38,418 nucleotides of DNA from Cyanobacteria bacterium FACHB-502 (GCA_014695325.1 JACJNZ010000045.1:1-38418), one strand, 5' to 3'. Positions 1 to 10,224 are shown, numbered from the stretch's first letter. Notes: a model not told the origin generated them from the sequence alone. A program made the numbers and translations.

Positions 1-174
1 CAGAGCATTCTGGATTCGCAGGGACGGGTGGTGAACACCTGGGCGGATGTGTTGAACCGGGCGAACCTGGGCATGGAAGTGATGCACGAGCGTAATGCTC
101 ACAACTTCCCGCTCGACCTGGCTGCGGGTGAGGCTGCTCCTGTTGCAGTCACCGCTCCCGCTATCCACGGTTAA
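1..174 (+). CDS. psbA: Photosystem II D1 protein, C-terminal end (partial)
   Basis: The reading frame is open from base 1 and gives the last 57 residues of D1, the photosystem II reaction-centre subunit in the thylakoid membrane. The residues binding the Mn4CaO5 cluster are visible: the HER segment (His332 and Glu333 in standard numbering), His337 and Asp342. The mature end LDLA is followed by a 16-residue extension beginning AGEAAPVAV that the CtpA protease is known to remove. Comparison with the family places the first visible residue near 304 of about 360, so most of the gene lies to the left of the window. The tail differs from what can be seen of the second copy at 38322 only in that the two cover different parts, so the isoforms cannot be compared here. 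Identification is certain. Confidence 0.97.
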   Translation, partial: QSILDSQGRVVNTWADVLNRANLGMEVMHERNAHNFPLDLAAGEAAPVAVTAPAIHG

Positions 175-196
175 GCTCTCGCTGCTTAGCAATCAA

Positions 197-225
197 GGCA
201 CTCTCCTCAAGGAGGGTGTCTTTTT
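197..225 (+). terminator. Intrinsic terminator of psbA
   Basis: An 8-bp stem (199-206 with 211-218, one G-T pair) closes a TCAA tetraloop and is followed by a run of T from 221. It starts 25 bases after the psbA stop codon, the expected place for a Rho-independent terminator of this highly expressed gene. Confidence 0.8.
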
Positions 226-336
226 GGTTTATAGATGATGTGGTGCAAGCGCGTGAGTAGACGCAAAACCAAACATGCTCAACAGCGATCGTTTATGGTG
301 GAACGGTTTAAATCTGATAACCAGAAATAGAATAAG

Positions 337-356
337 CAGTACAAAACCAGTACAAA
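337..356 (+). repeat. Direct repeat upstream of the 173-residue protein gene
   Basis: CAGTACAAA occurs at 337-345 and again at 348-356, an 11-bp period close to one helical turn, 36 bases ahead of the next start codon. Possible regulatory half sites; no known regulator is recognised. Confidence 0.35.
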
Positions 357-391
357 GAGGGCTAGGATAGAACCCTGAACATCCTGCTTAC

Positions 392-913
392 ATGCTTATG
401 AACGGAATCACGCGCCGCCTCTCTGTATCGGAACTCAGCGAGCAAATTCTCGAAATGGCAAAGACGGGCGTGTATCGAGAATCCGTGTTTGAGGCTCTGC
501 GTCCTTGCGCGACCAAGCAGCAGGTTCGGACAGCCATCGCTCACGCAAAGCGGTTTGGGCTGAATTCTGTAGCCAATCTGCGCGATCGTGAACTGGGCAC
601 TTACTATCAGCTCGATCTGGTGAAGTATCAGGCAAACCAGCATTTGCTGCACGCTTCGGAATATTTAGGCAAAGATGCCGATTTGCTAAAGCGGGTGACC
701 GAGGCTCAGCAAGCTGCGCGACGAATGTTAGCTTACGCCAGAGGATTAGCGATCGTCCTGGGGTTGGCAAGTTTGAGCTGCGCTATTTTAGGGAAACCGC
801 AAATCGGTTTGATGCTGTTCAGCAGTACGATCGCGACTGGAATATTGTGGGCACTCCAGCGAGCGACTCTTCCCTGTGAAGAGAGCCTGAAGACGGCTGA
901 TCTCTCCAAGTAA
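392..913 (+). CDS. Hypothetical protein with two C-terminal membrane segments
   Basis: This 173-residue protein is not recognised as a named family. The N-terminal half is charged and predicted helical: a basic stretch near residues 8-20, then a segment rich in Ala, Arg and Gln to about residue 112. Two hydrophobic segments follow at roughly 116-135 and 137-155, so it is probably a small integral membrane protein with a cytoplasmic helical domain. A second ATG two codons downstream (398) is an equally possible start, and no strong Shine-Dalgarno sequence precedes either. It sits alone between psbA and the helicase gene. The length of the open frame and its lack of overlap with another gene support it as real. 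Function unknown. Confidence 0.7.
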   Translation: MLMNGITRRLSVSELSEQILEMAKTGVYRESVFEALRPCATKQQVRTAIAHAKRFGLNSVANLRDRELGTYYQLDLVKYQANQHLLHASEYLGKDADLLKRVTEAQQAARRMLAYARGLAIVLGLASLSCAILGKPQIGLMLFSSTIATGILWALQRATLPCEESLKTADLSK

Positions 914-1151
914 CGATATGTGCTGTGGTTGAGTTTCGCTATCTTACGACTACGCTCATCCGAAAACTCAAATCACTCGATGTGCAACTTCTTTAAATCC
1001 CTGGTGGGGTGATTGTCATGCCCATCCAAATTGGGTTGCCAGGACACCGATCCGATAAAACATCCAGAGATTTCTATGGCTGTATGTCGCGTGAAATTTC
1101 CTGTTTTCAGTGATGCGTCAAATTTTAAATGGCAATGGCAGTAGATAGCAC

Positions 1152-2795
1152 ATGGGCAGGAAAAAGCTGAATCTTGGGGAACTGAATTCGATCGCGCAGC
1201 AGCGTTTTGGTTACGACAAGCTGAAACCTGGTCAGGAAATGGCAATTCAGGCAGTTTTAGACGGACACGACACGCTGGCAGTTATGCCTACCGGAGCGGG
1301 AAAGTCTGCAATTTATCAGCTTGCTGCCTCAGTAATGCCCAGAGCGACAGTGGTCGTATCGCCCTTAATTGCGCTCCAGCGGGATCAGATGCAGTCGATC
1401 GCCCAGCAGGATGTGGGAGCCGCAGCAGTGGTTAACTCAGCCGTGAAGCCATCCGATCGCCAAGAAGCATTTGAGAACTTTAAGCAGGGCGACCTGGAAT
1501 TTCTGTTTTTGGCTCCAGAACAGTTTAACAATCCCGAAACGCTAGAGCAGCTTCAGGCAGCACAGCCGTCGCTGTTTGTGGTAGACGAAGCGCACTGCAT
1601 GAGTTCCTGGGGACATGACTTTCGCCCGGACTATTTGCGGCTGGGAACGGTAATCGAGGCACTGGGGCATCCACGCGTTCTCGCACTAACGGCAACGGCT
1701 GCGCCTCCAGTACGGGAAGAAATTATGCAGCGACTCGGCATGAAGAATCCGGCAGTAATTGTGCGTGGGTTCGATCGCCCCAATTTGTATTTAGACGTGC
1801 GTCGGTTCGACGATGAGGCAGAAAAACAGGACGCGCTCATCAGTTGTGTTCGGCAGGCAGCGAAGCCAGGAATTGTCTATGCGGCAACCCGCAAGCACAC
1901 TGAGGAAATTGCCCAGAAGCTTCAGGAAGTTGGGCTGCGATCGAGTTTTTATCATGCCGGAATGAAATCGAGCGATCGAACTCAGACCGAAGCCGCATTT
2001 ATGCAAGACGAAATTGACGTTTTAGTCGCAACAACTGCCTTTGGCATGGGCATGGATAAGCCAAACGTGCGGTTTGTGTTTCATGCCAATATTAGTGATT
2101 CGATCGACTCCTACTACCAAGAAATCGGACGGGCAGGACGAGATGGCGACCCCGCAGAAATTATCCTGTTCTACAATCCTGATGATTTGAGGCTGCGCCG
2201 ATTTTTTGCAAGCGGTGGACATTTAGAAACCGAAGAGGTGAAGCAGGTTGCAGAAATACTTCAGGAGCAGGATGAACCCGTTACCCCTAAGGAACTCCAG
2301 GAGCAAACCGAGCTATCTCAGGGCAAGCTAAAAACAGCTCTCAGTCACCTCAACGCAGTAGGCGCAGTTAAAACTCTGCCAACAGGAGAAGTGGCGGTCA
2401 GTGAGGAAGTAGAAGACTTGGAAGTTGCAGCCGCAGCCGCCGTTGAGGGGCAGGAAAGACAGCGACAGTTCGAGAAATCGCGCCTAGAAATGATGCGAAG
2501 CTATGCTGAAGTGCAGGATTGTCGGCGGGAATATTTGCTCAACTATTTTGGCGAGGAGTACCAGAAGCCCTGCGACAACTGCGACAACTGCAAGAACGGA
2601 GTGATTATCGAGGACTCGGACCGTCAGCCTTATCCGGTTAACAGTCAGGTCGTGCATAAATCTTGGGGTGTGGGTACGGTGATGCGCTACGAGGGCGATA
2701 AAGTAGTCGTTTTGTTCGATCGCGTAGGCTATAAAACGTTGGGCGTTGAAATTGCCGTGCTGCGGCGGCTGCTCGTTCGGTTAGACAAGTCTTAG
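1152..2795 (+). CDS. RecQ-family ATP-dependent DNA helicase, short form
   Basis: A 547-residue superfamily 2 helicase that should unwind DNA 3' to 5' using ATP. Visible motifs are Walker A TGAGKS (residues 47-52), the DEAH box followed by the RecQ aromatic loop CMSSWGHDFRPDY near residue 145, and motif VI QEIGRAGRDG. A RecQ-type zinc site has cysteines near residue 456 and at about 474, 477 and 480. There is no HRDC domain. Instead the last 50 residues form a small beta-rich domain with WGVGTVMRYEGDKVVVLFD, resembling the DUF3553-like tail of short RecQ-like proteins I know mainly from actinobacteria. That resemblance is from memory and raises the possibility of transfer. The ATG at 1152 gives the expected N terminus. 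It is a single gene with no obvious operon partner. DNA repair is the likely role. Confidence 0.92.
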   Translation: MGRKKLNLGELNSIAQQRFGYDKLKPGQEMAIQAVLDGHDTLAVMPTGAGKSAIYQLAASVMPRATVVVSPLIALQRDQMQSIAQQDVGAAAVVNSAVKPSDRQEAFENFKQGDLEFLFLAPEQFNNPETLEQLQAAQPSLFVVDEAHCMSSWGHDFRPDYLRLGTVIEALGHPRVLALTATAAPPVREEIMQRLGMKNPAVIVRGFDRPNLYLDVRRFDDEAEKQDALISCVRQAAKPGIVYAATRKHTEEIAQKLQEVGLRSSFYHAGMKSSDRTQTEAAFMQDEIDVLVATTAFGMGMDKPNVRFVFHANISDSIDSYYQEIGRAGRDGDPAEIILFYNPDDLRLRRFFASGGHLETEEVKQVAEILQEQDEPVTPKELQEQTELSQGKLKTALSHLNAVGAVKTLPTGEVAVSEEVEDLEVAAAAAVEGQERQRQFEKSRLEMMRSYAEVQDCRREYLLNYFGEEYQKPCDNCDNCKNGVIIEDSDRQPYPVNSQVVHKSWGVGTVMRYEGDKVVVLFDRVGYKTLGVEIAVLRRLLVRLDKS

Positions 2796-2796
2796 C

Positions 2797-2824
2797 GTCA
2801 TTCGTTATTGGTCATTCGTGATTA
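2797..2824 (+). repeat. Tandem degenerate 14-bp repeat
   Basis: GTCATTCGTTATTG (2797-2810) is followed directly by GTCATTCGTGATTA (2811-2824), just after the helicase stop. Short degenerate repeats with the GTCATTCGT core are common between cyanobacterial genes. No function is assigned. Confidence 0.5.
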
Positions 2825-2963
2825 GGTATTCATCCTTGGTACTTATCATTAGTACTCATTACAGGACAAGAGCCTGATAACCTGTGACGATCGCACTCTG
2901 CATTGATTTCAGATTTCCTTCAGGATTCGCTCCGCTGCCCGCTAAACGTAACATTCTGCAACG

Positions 2964-2969
2964 TATAAT
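2964..2969 (+). promoter_or_regulatory. Candidate -10 element of crtP
   Basis: A perfect TATAAT lies 37 bases before the crtP start codon. No good -35 hexamer is found 16-18 bases upstream, so this is a candidate only. The implied leader would be about 30 bases. Confidence 0.4.
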
Positions 2970-2982
2970 AATGAGGCAGTGA

Positions 2983-4428
<1,446 letters not shown>

Positions 4429-4569
4429 GCACCCTGGCAGCAGATAGCGAACAAATCCTCGCAAATTTCCCAAACTGCCGCCAATTTTGTTGCACCTCCG
4501 TAGGAGAATAGCTGATAGCTGATCGCTCCGAAGTTCCTGCGCCGAAGTCAACCCTCAGCTTGCGATGTA

Positions 4570-5499
4570 ATGCTGCAACTGCCTGAATCTCCCCGTGTTA
4601 CTGCCCTAACTCCTCTAGAGGTCTCCTACGAAATCTGTCGTCGGATTACGGCAGAGTATTCCAAAACGTTCTACCTCGGTACTCTGCTGATGCCTGAGGC
4701 AAAGCGCCACGCAATCTGGGCAATTTATGTCTGGTGTCGGCGCACCGACGAACTGGTCGATGGTCCTCGTGCGGCGTTAACCACCGAGGAGACGCTGGAT
4801 CACTGGGAGCGCAATCTAGAAACTCTGTTTACCGGACAGCCGCTCGAAGATGTAGATGTGGCTCTGGTCGATACGCTCGATCGCTTTCCGATTCCGATTC
4901 AGCCCTTTCGCGACATGATCGCCGGCCAGCGAATGGATCTGTATCGATCGCGCTATGAAACCTTTGAAGAACTAGAGCTTTACTGCTATCGGGTAGCAGG
5001 CACCGTTGGCTTGATGACGACCCCGGTAATGGGAGTTGATACTCGTCACGGAACTGCTCCCTGGGATCAGGGCAAACCGCAGCATAATCCTACACCTCAG
5101 GCAGTCGCACTGGGCATTGCGAACCAGTTGACGAATATTCTTCGGGACGTAGGAGAAGATGCCCGTCGGGGACGAATCTATCTGCCGCTGGAAGACCTGG
5201 AGCAATTTAACTACAGCGAAAAAGACTTGTTTAACTTCGTTGTGGACGATCGCTGGCGTGCCCTGATGAAATACGAAATTCAGCGTGCCCGCAAGTTTTT
5301 TGCCGAAGCTGAATCGGGAATTAGTCAACTCAGCCCTGATGCTCGATTCCCAGTATGGTCTGCCCTGATGCTGTATCGCGGGATTTTGAATGCGATCGAG
5401 CGAAATCAGTATGATGTGTTTCGCAAGCGGGCTTATGTACCAGGGTGGCAAAAGATGCTGTACCTGCCCATCTCGAAGCTGAAGGCAGAAGTGCTATAG
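4570..5499 (+). CDS. crtB: Phytoene synthase
   Basis: This 309-residue enzyme joins two geranylgeranyl diphosphates head to head, forming phytoene and supplying the substrate for the desaturase encoded just upstream. Both aspartate-rich Mg-diphosphate sites are present: DELVD at residues 60-64 and DVGED at 193-197, the latter inside the trans-isoprenyl diphosphate synthase signature NILRDVGEDARRGRIYLP. Length and motifs match plant and cyanobacterial PSY. The 141-base gap after crtP holds no gene and no convincing terminator, consistent with an operon. The start at 4570 fits the usual short N terminus; no strong Shine-Dalgarno sequence is seen close to it. Confidence 0.97.
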   Translation: MLQLPESPRVTALTPLEVSYEICRRITAEYSKTFYLGTLLMPEAKRHAIWAIYVWCRRTDELVDGPRAALTTEETLDHWERNLETLFTGQPLEDVDVALVDTLDRFPIPIQPFRDMIAGQRMDLYRSRYETFEELELYCYRVAGTVGLMTTPVMGVDTRHGTAPWDQGKPQHNPTPQAVALGIANQLTNILRDVGEDARRGRIYLPLEDLEQFNYSEKDLFNFVVDDRWRALMKYEIQRARKFFAEAESGISQLSPDARFPVWSALMLYRGILNAIERNQYDVFRKRAYVPGWQKMLYLPISKLKAEVL

Positions 5500-5590
5500 C
5501 GGTGCTTGCGCTAGGGTAAGAAAGTTCTTTGTGGATCAGGCTAATTCAATCAAATGGATGAATTGCCTGACCTGGAGTAATTCAAAACCT

Positions 5591-6001
5591 ATGAAAGAGT
5601 GGATTTTACCCACGACCGCCGCCATTTTTCTGTGGGGATTTTGGGGTTTTTTGCCCAAGCTGACAACCCGCTATCTAGCACCCAGCAGCGCGATTATCTT
5701 TGAAGTCGCGGGTGGTTTGCTACTGGGTGCAATCACCCTCGCAGGACTTCAGTTTCGCCCACAGCTTCACCCGTTAGGTATTCCTTTGGCAATGATGACC
5801 GGGCTGCTCGGTGCAGGAGGGGCATTTTGCTTCCTCCAGGCAGTCGTGCATGGACCCGTAACGCTGGTTGCGACCCTATCTGCCCTTTATCCGGCAGTGA
5901 CGCTCGGCTTAGCCCATTTCTTTTTGCATGAGGCGATTACCTTTCGGCAAGCCGTTGGCATTGGGCTGGCATTACTGTCGGTGATTTTGGTTGCTGCCTG
6001 A
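5591..6001 (+). CDS. Single-domain EamA/DMT-family transporter
   Basis: A 137-residue, very hydrophobic protein with about four or five membrane helices and the features of one EamA (drug/metabolite transporter) repeat: an N-terminal IFLWGFWGFLPK segment and a C-terminal TFRQAVGIGLALLSVILVAA. Most family members carry two such repeats, so this half-size form probably works as a dimer, as in small EamA transporters. The open frame extends upstream to a GTG at 5531, but the added 20 residues are polar and unlike the family; the ATG at 5591 has GGAG about 15 bases upstream and gives the conserved start. Substrate is unknown. It lies 91 bases after crtB, so read-through from the carotenoid operon is possible. 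Confidence 0.85.
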   Translation: MKEWILPTTAAIFLWGFWGFLPKLTTRYLAPSSAIIFEVAGGLLLGAITLAGLQFRPQLHPLGIPLAMMTGLLGAGGAFCFLQAVVHGPVTLVATLSALYPAVTLGLAHFFLHEAITFRQAVGIGLALLSVILVAA

Positions 6002-6059
6002 GCACTGCCCTGGCTTAGACCTTTAATTTTTAATTAAGGATTTACTAATTATCAAAGGA

Positions 6060-6437
6060 CTAAACGGCTTCTGGATCGATCGCGTGCTGCTTTAGTTCGT
6101 TCAGCGACACGTATTCCAGTGCAGAAGCATGGGTTGAGGCAAGCACCACGGGCGGCGCAACGCCTGCATCCAGGGCTTCTTTCCAGCGCGAGGCACACAG
6201 GCACCAGCGATCGCCCGGCTTCAGTCCGGGAAAGTTAAACATCGGCATTGGCGTAGACAGGTCATTGCCGCGAGATTGGGTGTACTGCAAGAACTCTGCT
6301 GTCACTTGAGCGCAAACCACATGCGCCCCCACATCGCCTGCTCCAGTGCTGCACATGCCGTCGCGGTAGTATCCGGTTATGGGGGAAGTGCAGCAGAGTT
6401 GCAGTGGAGTTCCCAATACGTTGCTTGCGTTTGCCAT
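6060..6437 (-). CDS. DUF2237 family protein
   Basis: The 125-residue product matches my knowledge of the DUF2237 family, small soluble proteins with conserved cysteines and a central GDRWCLCASRW segment. Its function is not established. Cysteines are visible in LCCTSPITGYYRDGMCSTG near the N terminus and in WCLCASRW near residue 79. The frame can be extended to a TTG at 6449, but the ATG at 6437 with GGA about ten bases upstream is the better start. The gene is transcribed towards the EamA gene. A 16-bp palindrome overlaps a TATAAA just upstream, suggesting local control. Confidence 0.85.
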   Translation of the reverse strand: MANASNVLGTPLQLCCTSPITGYYRDGMCSTGAGDVGAHVVCAQVTAEFLQYTQSRGNDLSTPMPMFNFPGLKPGDRWCLCASRWKEALDAGVAPPVVLASTHASALEYVSLNELKQHAIDPEAV

Positions 6438-6466
6438 GATGAGTTCCAAAGTTTTTCTATTTCTTA

Positions 6467-6482
6467 CAGTTTATAGAAACTG
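6467..6482 (-). promoter_or_regulatory. Palindrome over the -10 element of the DUF2237 gene
   Basis: CAGTTT and AAACTG form perfect 6-bp arms around a 4-base centre. Read on the minus strand the palindrome contains TATAAA, 32 bases upstream of the start codon. An operator overlapping the -10 box would explain the arrangement; the -35 region is poor and no regulator is known. Confidence 0.4.
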
Positions 6483-6632
6483 AAAAGTAGTGCGAAGCAG
6501 TTCCCCTTTGAAGTCACTGAGCGATCGCATCAGCGTTAAGGGAAAAGAACTCGCCAATTTTCAAACATTCTCTAAACCGTATCGCAACCCCGTAAACTGA
6601 AAAAGATCGATCGCGTCAGGAAGCCGGCAACC

Positions 6633-8354
6633 GTGCGCCTAAAAGAGTTCAGTACCAGCAAAGTGAATTCAGCCCTGCTGCTGACGCTAATTCTGCTGTT
6701 GGGCTTGGGGCTACGCTTCTGGAACCTTGATGCGAAACCGCTCTGGCTGGATGAAGTGCTGACTGCCCTATTTACGATGGGCAAAAGTTCGGCAGATGTG
6801 CCGTTGAATGTCTTTTTTTCGCTGACGGATCTGGAGCAGATTTTTTCGTTTCGATCGGGGGTGTCCTGTCCGCAGATTACTCAAACCCTGGTGCACGAAT
6901 CGGTGCATCCACCGCTGTTCTTTTGCCTGATTTATCACTGGCTAGCCTGGCTTCAGCCCAATTCGAGCAACTGGGTCTGGGCAATTCGATCGCTGCCTGC
7001 CCTATTTGGAGTGGGATCGATCGCCGCACTTTACTGGCTAAATCGAGTCGCGTTTTCGCCTGCGGCTGCCTGGTTTGGGGCTGCGCTAATGGCAGTTTCG
7101 CCGTTCGCGGTTTACCTGTCGCAGGAAGCTCGTCACTACACGCTGCCCATGCTGCTCATCACGCTGGCTCTGGTGATGCTGGTCAAGATTCAGCAGTCGC
7201 CCCGTACCTTTACACCCTGGCTTTGGATAAGCTGGACGGGAATTAACCTGATCGGGCTGTACGTTCACTATTTTTGTTTGCTTGCGCTGATTGCCCAGAT
7301 TGGAACGATCGCCCTCTGGATGTTCTGGCAGCGACGCGAGATTCTGCGCCGTCACTGGGTAGGGTTGGGGTCAGGCATTCTTGCGCTGGGGGCGGGCTAT
7401 CTGCCCTGGTTTCCGATCTTTCTCAGTCACCTGAGTCGTCCCGAAACCGACTGGCTCATTCCCTACAAGCCAGATTGGACTGATCGGATCGCGCCGCTGT
7501 ATCAAACGCTGGTAGGCTGGCTGCTGATGGTGATTGCCCTGCCGATCGAGGAACAGCCAGACTCGATCGTTTACTTTTTCGGCAGTATTGGGTTAATTTT
7601 TGCCCTCTGGCTAGGATGGCAAATTGTGAAAGGAATTCGACGGCAATGGCGAAATCAGCTTGTTCGTCCGCCGCTGCTGCTGCTGAGTGGATTTGTCGGC
7701 TTTGTGCTGCTGGAATTTTTTGCGATCGTCTATCTGCTCGACAAGGATCTGACCATTGTTCCCCGCTATAACTTCGTTTACTATCCGGCGATGGGTGCGT
7801 TATTAGGAGCCGTTTTAATTGGTGGGCAAGATCAGAGAGACAAGACTTCAAATCGCGCTACACCGATCGTTCTACTCATTGTTGGGCTGCTTAGCAGTTT
7901 ACTGGTGGTGAACGGTTTTGCTTTTCAAAAGTCTTACCGTCCGACACGCGTCGCTCAGGACATGGCATTTGAACCAGACCAATCGCTGGTGGCTATGGTT
8001 AGCTATCGATCGCCGCAGGAAATTGCCTTGGGACTCAGCTTTGCCCTGGAACTTCGCAAGCAGTTTCCGCCCGATCTAGTCAATGACCGCGTGAGATTTG
8101 CCTTTGTCGATCGGACTCAGGGATACAGTCAGGTTTGGCGCACCCTGCCCCAGCTTGCTCAGCCCTTGCCGATGCCGCTCAATCTCTGGGTCGTTGCGTC
8201 TCCCGGAATGCGAACCAAAGATTATCCGTCTCGCCTGCGGTTGTCTAATCCGGCAACTCCCAATCGCAAAGCTCTTTGTCCCGTTGATCCAGAAGAATTT
8301 CATCGGGTTGGCTTTCCTTATCAGCTTTTTCGCTGTCGCTCGCGTCAGGAATAA
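6633..8354 (+). CDS. Membrane glycosyltransferase, GT39/ArnT-like
   Basis: A 573-residue multi-pass membrane protein of the GT-C type, with an N-terminal hydrophobic helix followed by the diagnostic LDAKPLWLDEVLTALF loop. Asp40 and Glu41 are the likely catalytic or metal-binding acids. About ten membrane segments follow up to residue 430, then a soluble C-terminal domain of some 140 residues. Such enzymes move a sugar from a polyprenyl-phosphate carrier to lipid, protein or polysaccharide on the outer face of the membrane; which acceptor is used here cannot be told. The GTG start at 6633 has AGGAAG about 14 bases upstream. The gene converges with the aminoketone synthase gene across 272 bases. 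Confidence 0.85.
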   Translation: MRLKEFSTSKVNSALLLTLILLLGLGLRFWNLDAKPLWLDEVLTALFTMGKSSADVPLNVFFSLTDLEQIFSFRSGVSCPQITQTLVHESVHPPLFFCLIYHWLAWLQPNSSNWVWAIRSLPALFGVGSIAALYWLNRVAFSPAAAWFGAALMAVSPFAVYLSQEARHYTLPMLLITLALVMLVKIQQSPRTFTPWLWISWTGINLIGLYVHYFCLLALIAQIGTIALWMFWQRREILRRHWVGLGSGILALGAGYLPWFPIFLSHLSRPETDWLIPYKPDWTDRIAPLYQTLVGWLLMVIALPIEEQPDSIVYFFGSIGLIFALWLGWQIVKGIRRQWRNQLVRPPLLLLSGFVGFVLLEFFAIVYLLDKDLTIVPRYNFVYYPAMGALLGAVLIGGQDQRDKTSNRATPIVLLIVGLLSSLLVVNGFAFQKSYRPTRVAQDMAFEPDQSLVAMVSYRSPQEIALGLSFALELRKQFPPDLVNDRVRFAFVDRTQGYSQVWRTLPQLAQPLPMPLNLWVVASPGMRTKDYPSRLRLSNPATPNRKALCPVDPEEFHRVGFPYQLFRCRSRQE

Positions 8355-8489
8355 AATTCTGTTTGGCTTACATTCGATCGCCTGACGATCGCCTGATAAA
8401 CGAACTGAGCTAGATGCTCTCCCTCAAACTAACCTACAGCAGGGATAGATCCTAACAACGCAAATACTGCAAACCCCAGAAATTAGTAA

Positions 8490-8510
8490 GGGCAGGGATT
8501 AACCCCGCCC
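8490..8510. terminator. Hairpin between converging genes, possible terminator
   Basis: GGGCAGGG pairs with the CCCGCCC arm around ATTAA with one A-C mismatch. It lies midway in the 272-base gap between two converging genes. Neither side carries a good T run, so termination is uncertain. A second hairpin (about 8596-8622) follows the oxoamine synthase stop codon. Nothing else was recognised in the gap. Confidence 0.4.
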
Positions 8511-8626
8511 TAGTAAAAGACGAAATATGATTACATCGTTTGATCTGCGTTGATGCGACTAGGCTGCTTAGAAAGCAACGATTCGATGCCTAAAGCTAAG
8601 GGTAGGCAGTACCAACCCTAAGGAGC

Positions 8627-9910
8627 TTACGCGCTGATCGTCGTCTTATAAAGCGCCTCACGCACTGCCATCATCGCTGCCACCAGCTTGTCAATTTCTT
8701 CGCGGGTGTGCAGAGCATTGGCAGTAATTCGCAAACGCGGCTTGGCGATGAACCAGATCGGCGATACCCAAATGCCATGTTCATACATGAGCTGCCGGGC
8801 GAAGTGCTTCGGGTTAATGTCAGTCGGCAGCACCACGGGAACGACGTTGGTTTCGCCGATCGCCTCAAAGTCATGCTCGACCAGTCTTGCCCGCAGATAG
8901 CTCGTATTCTCGTGGAGCCGCTTCACCAGAGCCGGATTTTGGCGCACCTGACGAATGCTTTCTAGTGCTGCTGCTGTTGTTGGAGCGGGAAGGGAAATTG
9001 TACCGATCGAAGTCGGCGAAACATTCAGAAGTGGCTTCAGCTCAGCACTGTGAGTGCTGATAGCGGCTCCAGCAGACGCAGCGAACTTCGAGAAGGTGGT
9101 CATAATCAGCGGATTCACCCCTTTGTCGATCGCGTGCTGGGGCAAAATGCCGAAGTAATCGTAAATGCCGCCACCGTGATCGCCCAGTGCGCCGCTGGCA
9201 TGAGCCTCATCCATCACTAGAACACTGTCCTCATAATTCGCGAGGATGTCGATCATTTCCGGCAGGGGAGCAATGTCGCCGTCCATTGAGAAGACCGCAT
9301 CGGAAACGACCATAATGCGATCGTCTGGGCGAGCATGCCGCTGCAATTTCCGTGCCAGATCTGCCATATCGCAGTGACGGTACGCCCGCACCCGTACTCT
9401 GGGGCTGTGGCCAAACATTTTGCCCGATCGGGTTCCGGCGTTTGCCAGGGCGGAAACGATGCAGCCGTGGTTGAGAATGTCAGTCATGATCAGGGTTTCG
9501 CGGGTGTTTTGGAACCCCGGAACCGGAATCGCCAGATGACAGAAGGCATCCATTAACGCCTGCATTGCCATCCACGCATTTAGGAAAAGCTGCGTATGGG
9601 GCAGATGCTTGAAGGCAGAAATTTCGTCTTCGAGCTGCCGATGCAGGTCAATTCGACCGCTTAGCACCGAGCAAGAGCTGTTTGACGTGCCGTATTGGAG
9701 AACCGCATCGATCGCCGCCTGCTGCACAGCCTTGTTTTGAACCAGTCCCAGTACATCGTTGGTGCAGAAGGTCAGGACGGTACGGCGAATGCCTGTTGCC
9801 GCCTCTTCGATTTCAACTAGATTCCCCGCTTTGCTGCCGTGACAGATGTATTCATCAGGGTCTAGACCACTTTCATACCAGCGTTGAACGTATTCCTTAA
9901 CAACTCGCAC
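8627..9910 (-). CDS. PLP-dependent alpha-oxoamine synthase family protein
   Basis: This 427-residue fold-type I PLP enzyme belongs to the family of BioF, serine palmitoyltransferase, glycine C-acetyltransferase and CqsA. These condense an amino acid with an acyl thioester and release CO2 to give an alpha-aminoketone. Visible residues are the Schiff-base lysine in TTFSKFAA (Lys275), DEAHASG (Asp234 and His237) and the cofactor-stacking histidine in DILNH (His148). The lysine loop lacks the usual glycine-rich sequence, so it is unlikely to be a standard BioF. It starts at GTG 9910 with GGGGAG six bases upstream. The Rieske oxygenase gene lies upstream on the same strand. I infer a biosynthetic rather than biotin role; substrates are unknown. 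Confidence 0.85.
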   Translation of the reverse strand: MRVVKEYVQRWYESGLDPDEYICHGSKAGNLVEIEEAATGIRRTVLTFCTNDVLGLVQNKAVQQAAIDAVLQYGTSNSSCSVLSGRIDLHRQLEDEISAFKHLPHTQLFLNAWMAMQALMDAFCHLAIPVPGFQNTRETLIMTDILNHGCIVSALANAGTRSGKMFGHSPRVRVRAYRHCDMADLARKLQRHARPDDRIMVVSDAVFSMDGDIAPLPEMIDILANYEDSVLVMDEAHASGALGDHGGGIYDYFGILPQHAIDKGVNPLIMTTFSKFAASAGAAISTHSAELKPLLNVSPTSIGTISLPAPTTAAALESIRQVRQNPALVKRLHENTSYLRARLVEHDFEAIGETNVVPVVLPTDINPKHFARQLMYEHGIWVSPIWFIAKPRLRITANALHTREEIDKLVAAMMAVREALYKTTISA

Positions 9911-10224
9911 AGTTAACTCCCCTCACCTCAATTCGTTGTTGTGAATGCATGTCCTTGAGTTCAGTTGAGATTCGCTGAACCCGATCGAACCTTGTGTTTC
10001 AAGTTCAACCCTGGCAGGAAGCGGGATTGACTGATTCATAATACTGACACGTATCCTTGACCGATCGATCAATCGAAAAGTTGCCTCTGCCCATCGCTCC
10101 TGCGCTTTAATCAACCTTCTTTGGCTTAAAGAAAGTTTATAGTCAAAAGTGCCACTAATTAAACGTTTGTAGAGCGGCGGTTGGTACAGTTGCAAGACAG
10201 GCACAGTTCGCTTAAACCTCGCTG
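9911..10224. other. Spacer between oxoamine synthase and Rieske genes
   Basis: This 314-base gap holds a 16-bp imperfect palindrome at 10057-10072 (TTGACCGATCGATCAA, 14 of 16 symmetric) and a TATTAT near 10038-10043 on the minus strand that could be a -10 box for the oxoamine synthase gene. A GTG-started minus-strand frame of 93 codons (9923-10204) is open, but its product resembles nothing I know and has no clear ribosome binding site. I treat the region as mainly regulatory. In particular no acyl carrier protein is encoded here. Confidence 0.4.

Noticed and set aside
9923..10204. GTG-started minus-strand frame of 93 codons between the oxoamine synthase and Rieske genes
   Set aside because: No clear ribosome binding site, no recognisable family and overlap with likely promoter elements. 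Kept only as a note on the gap.
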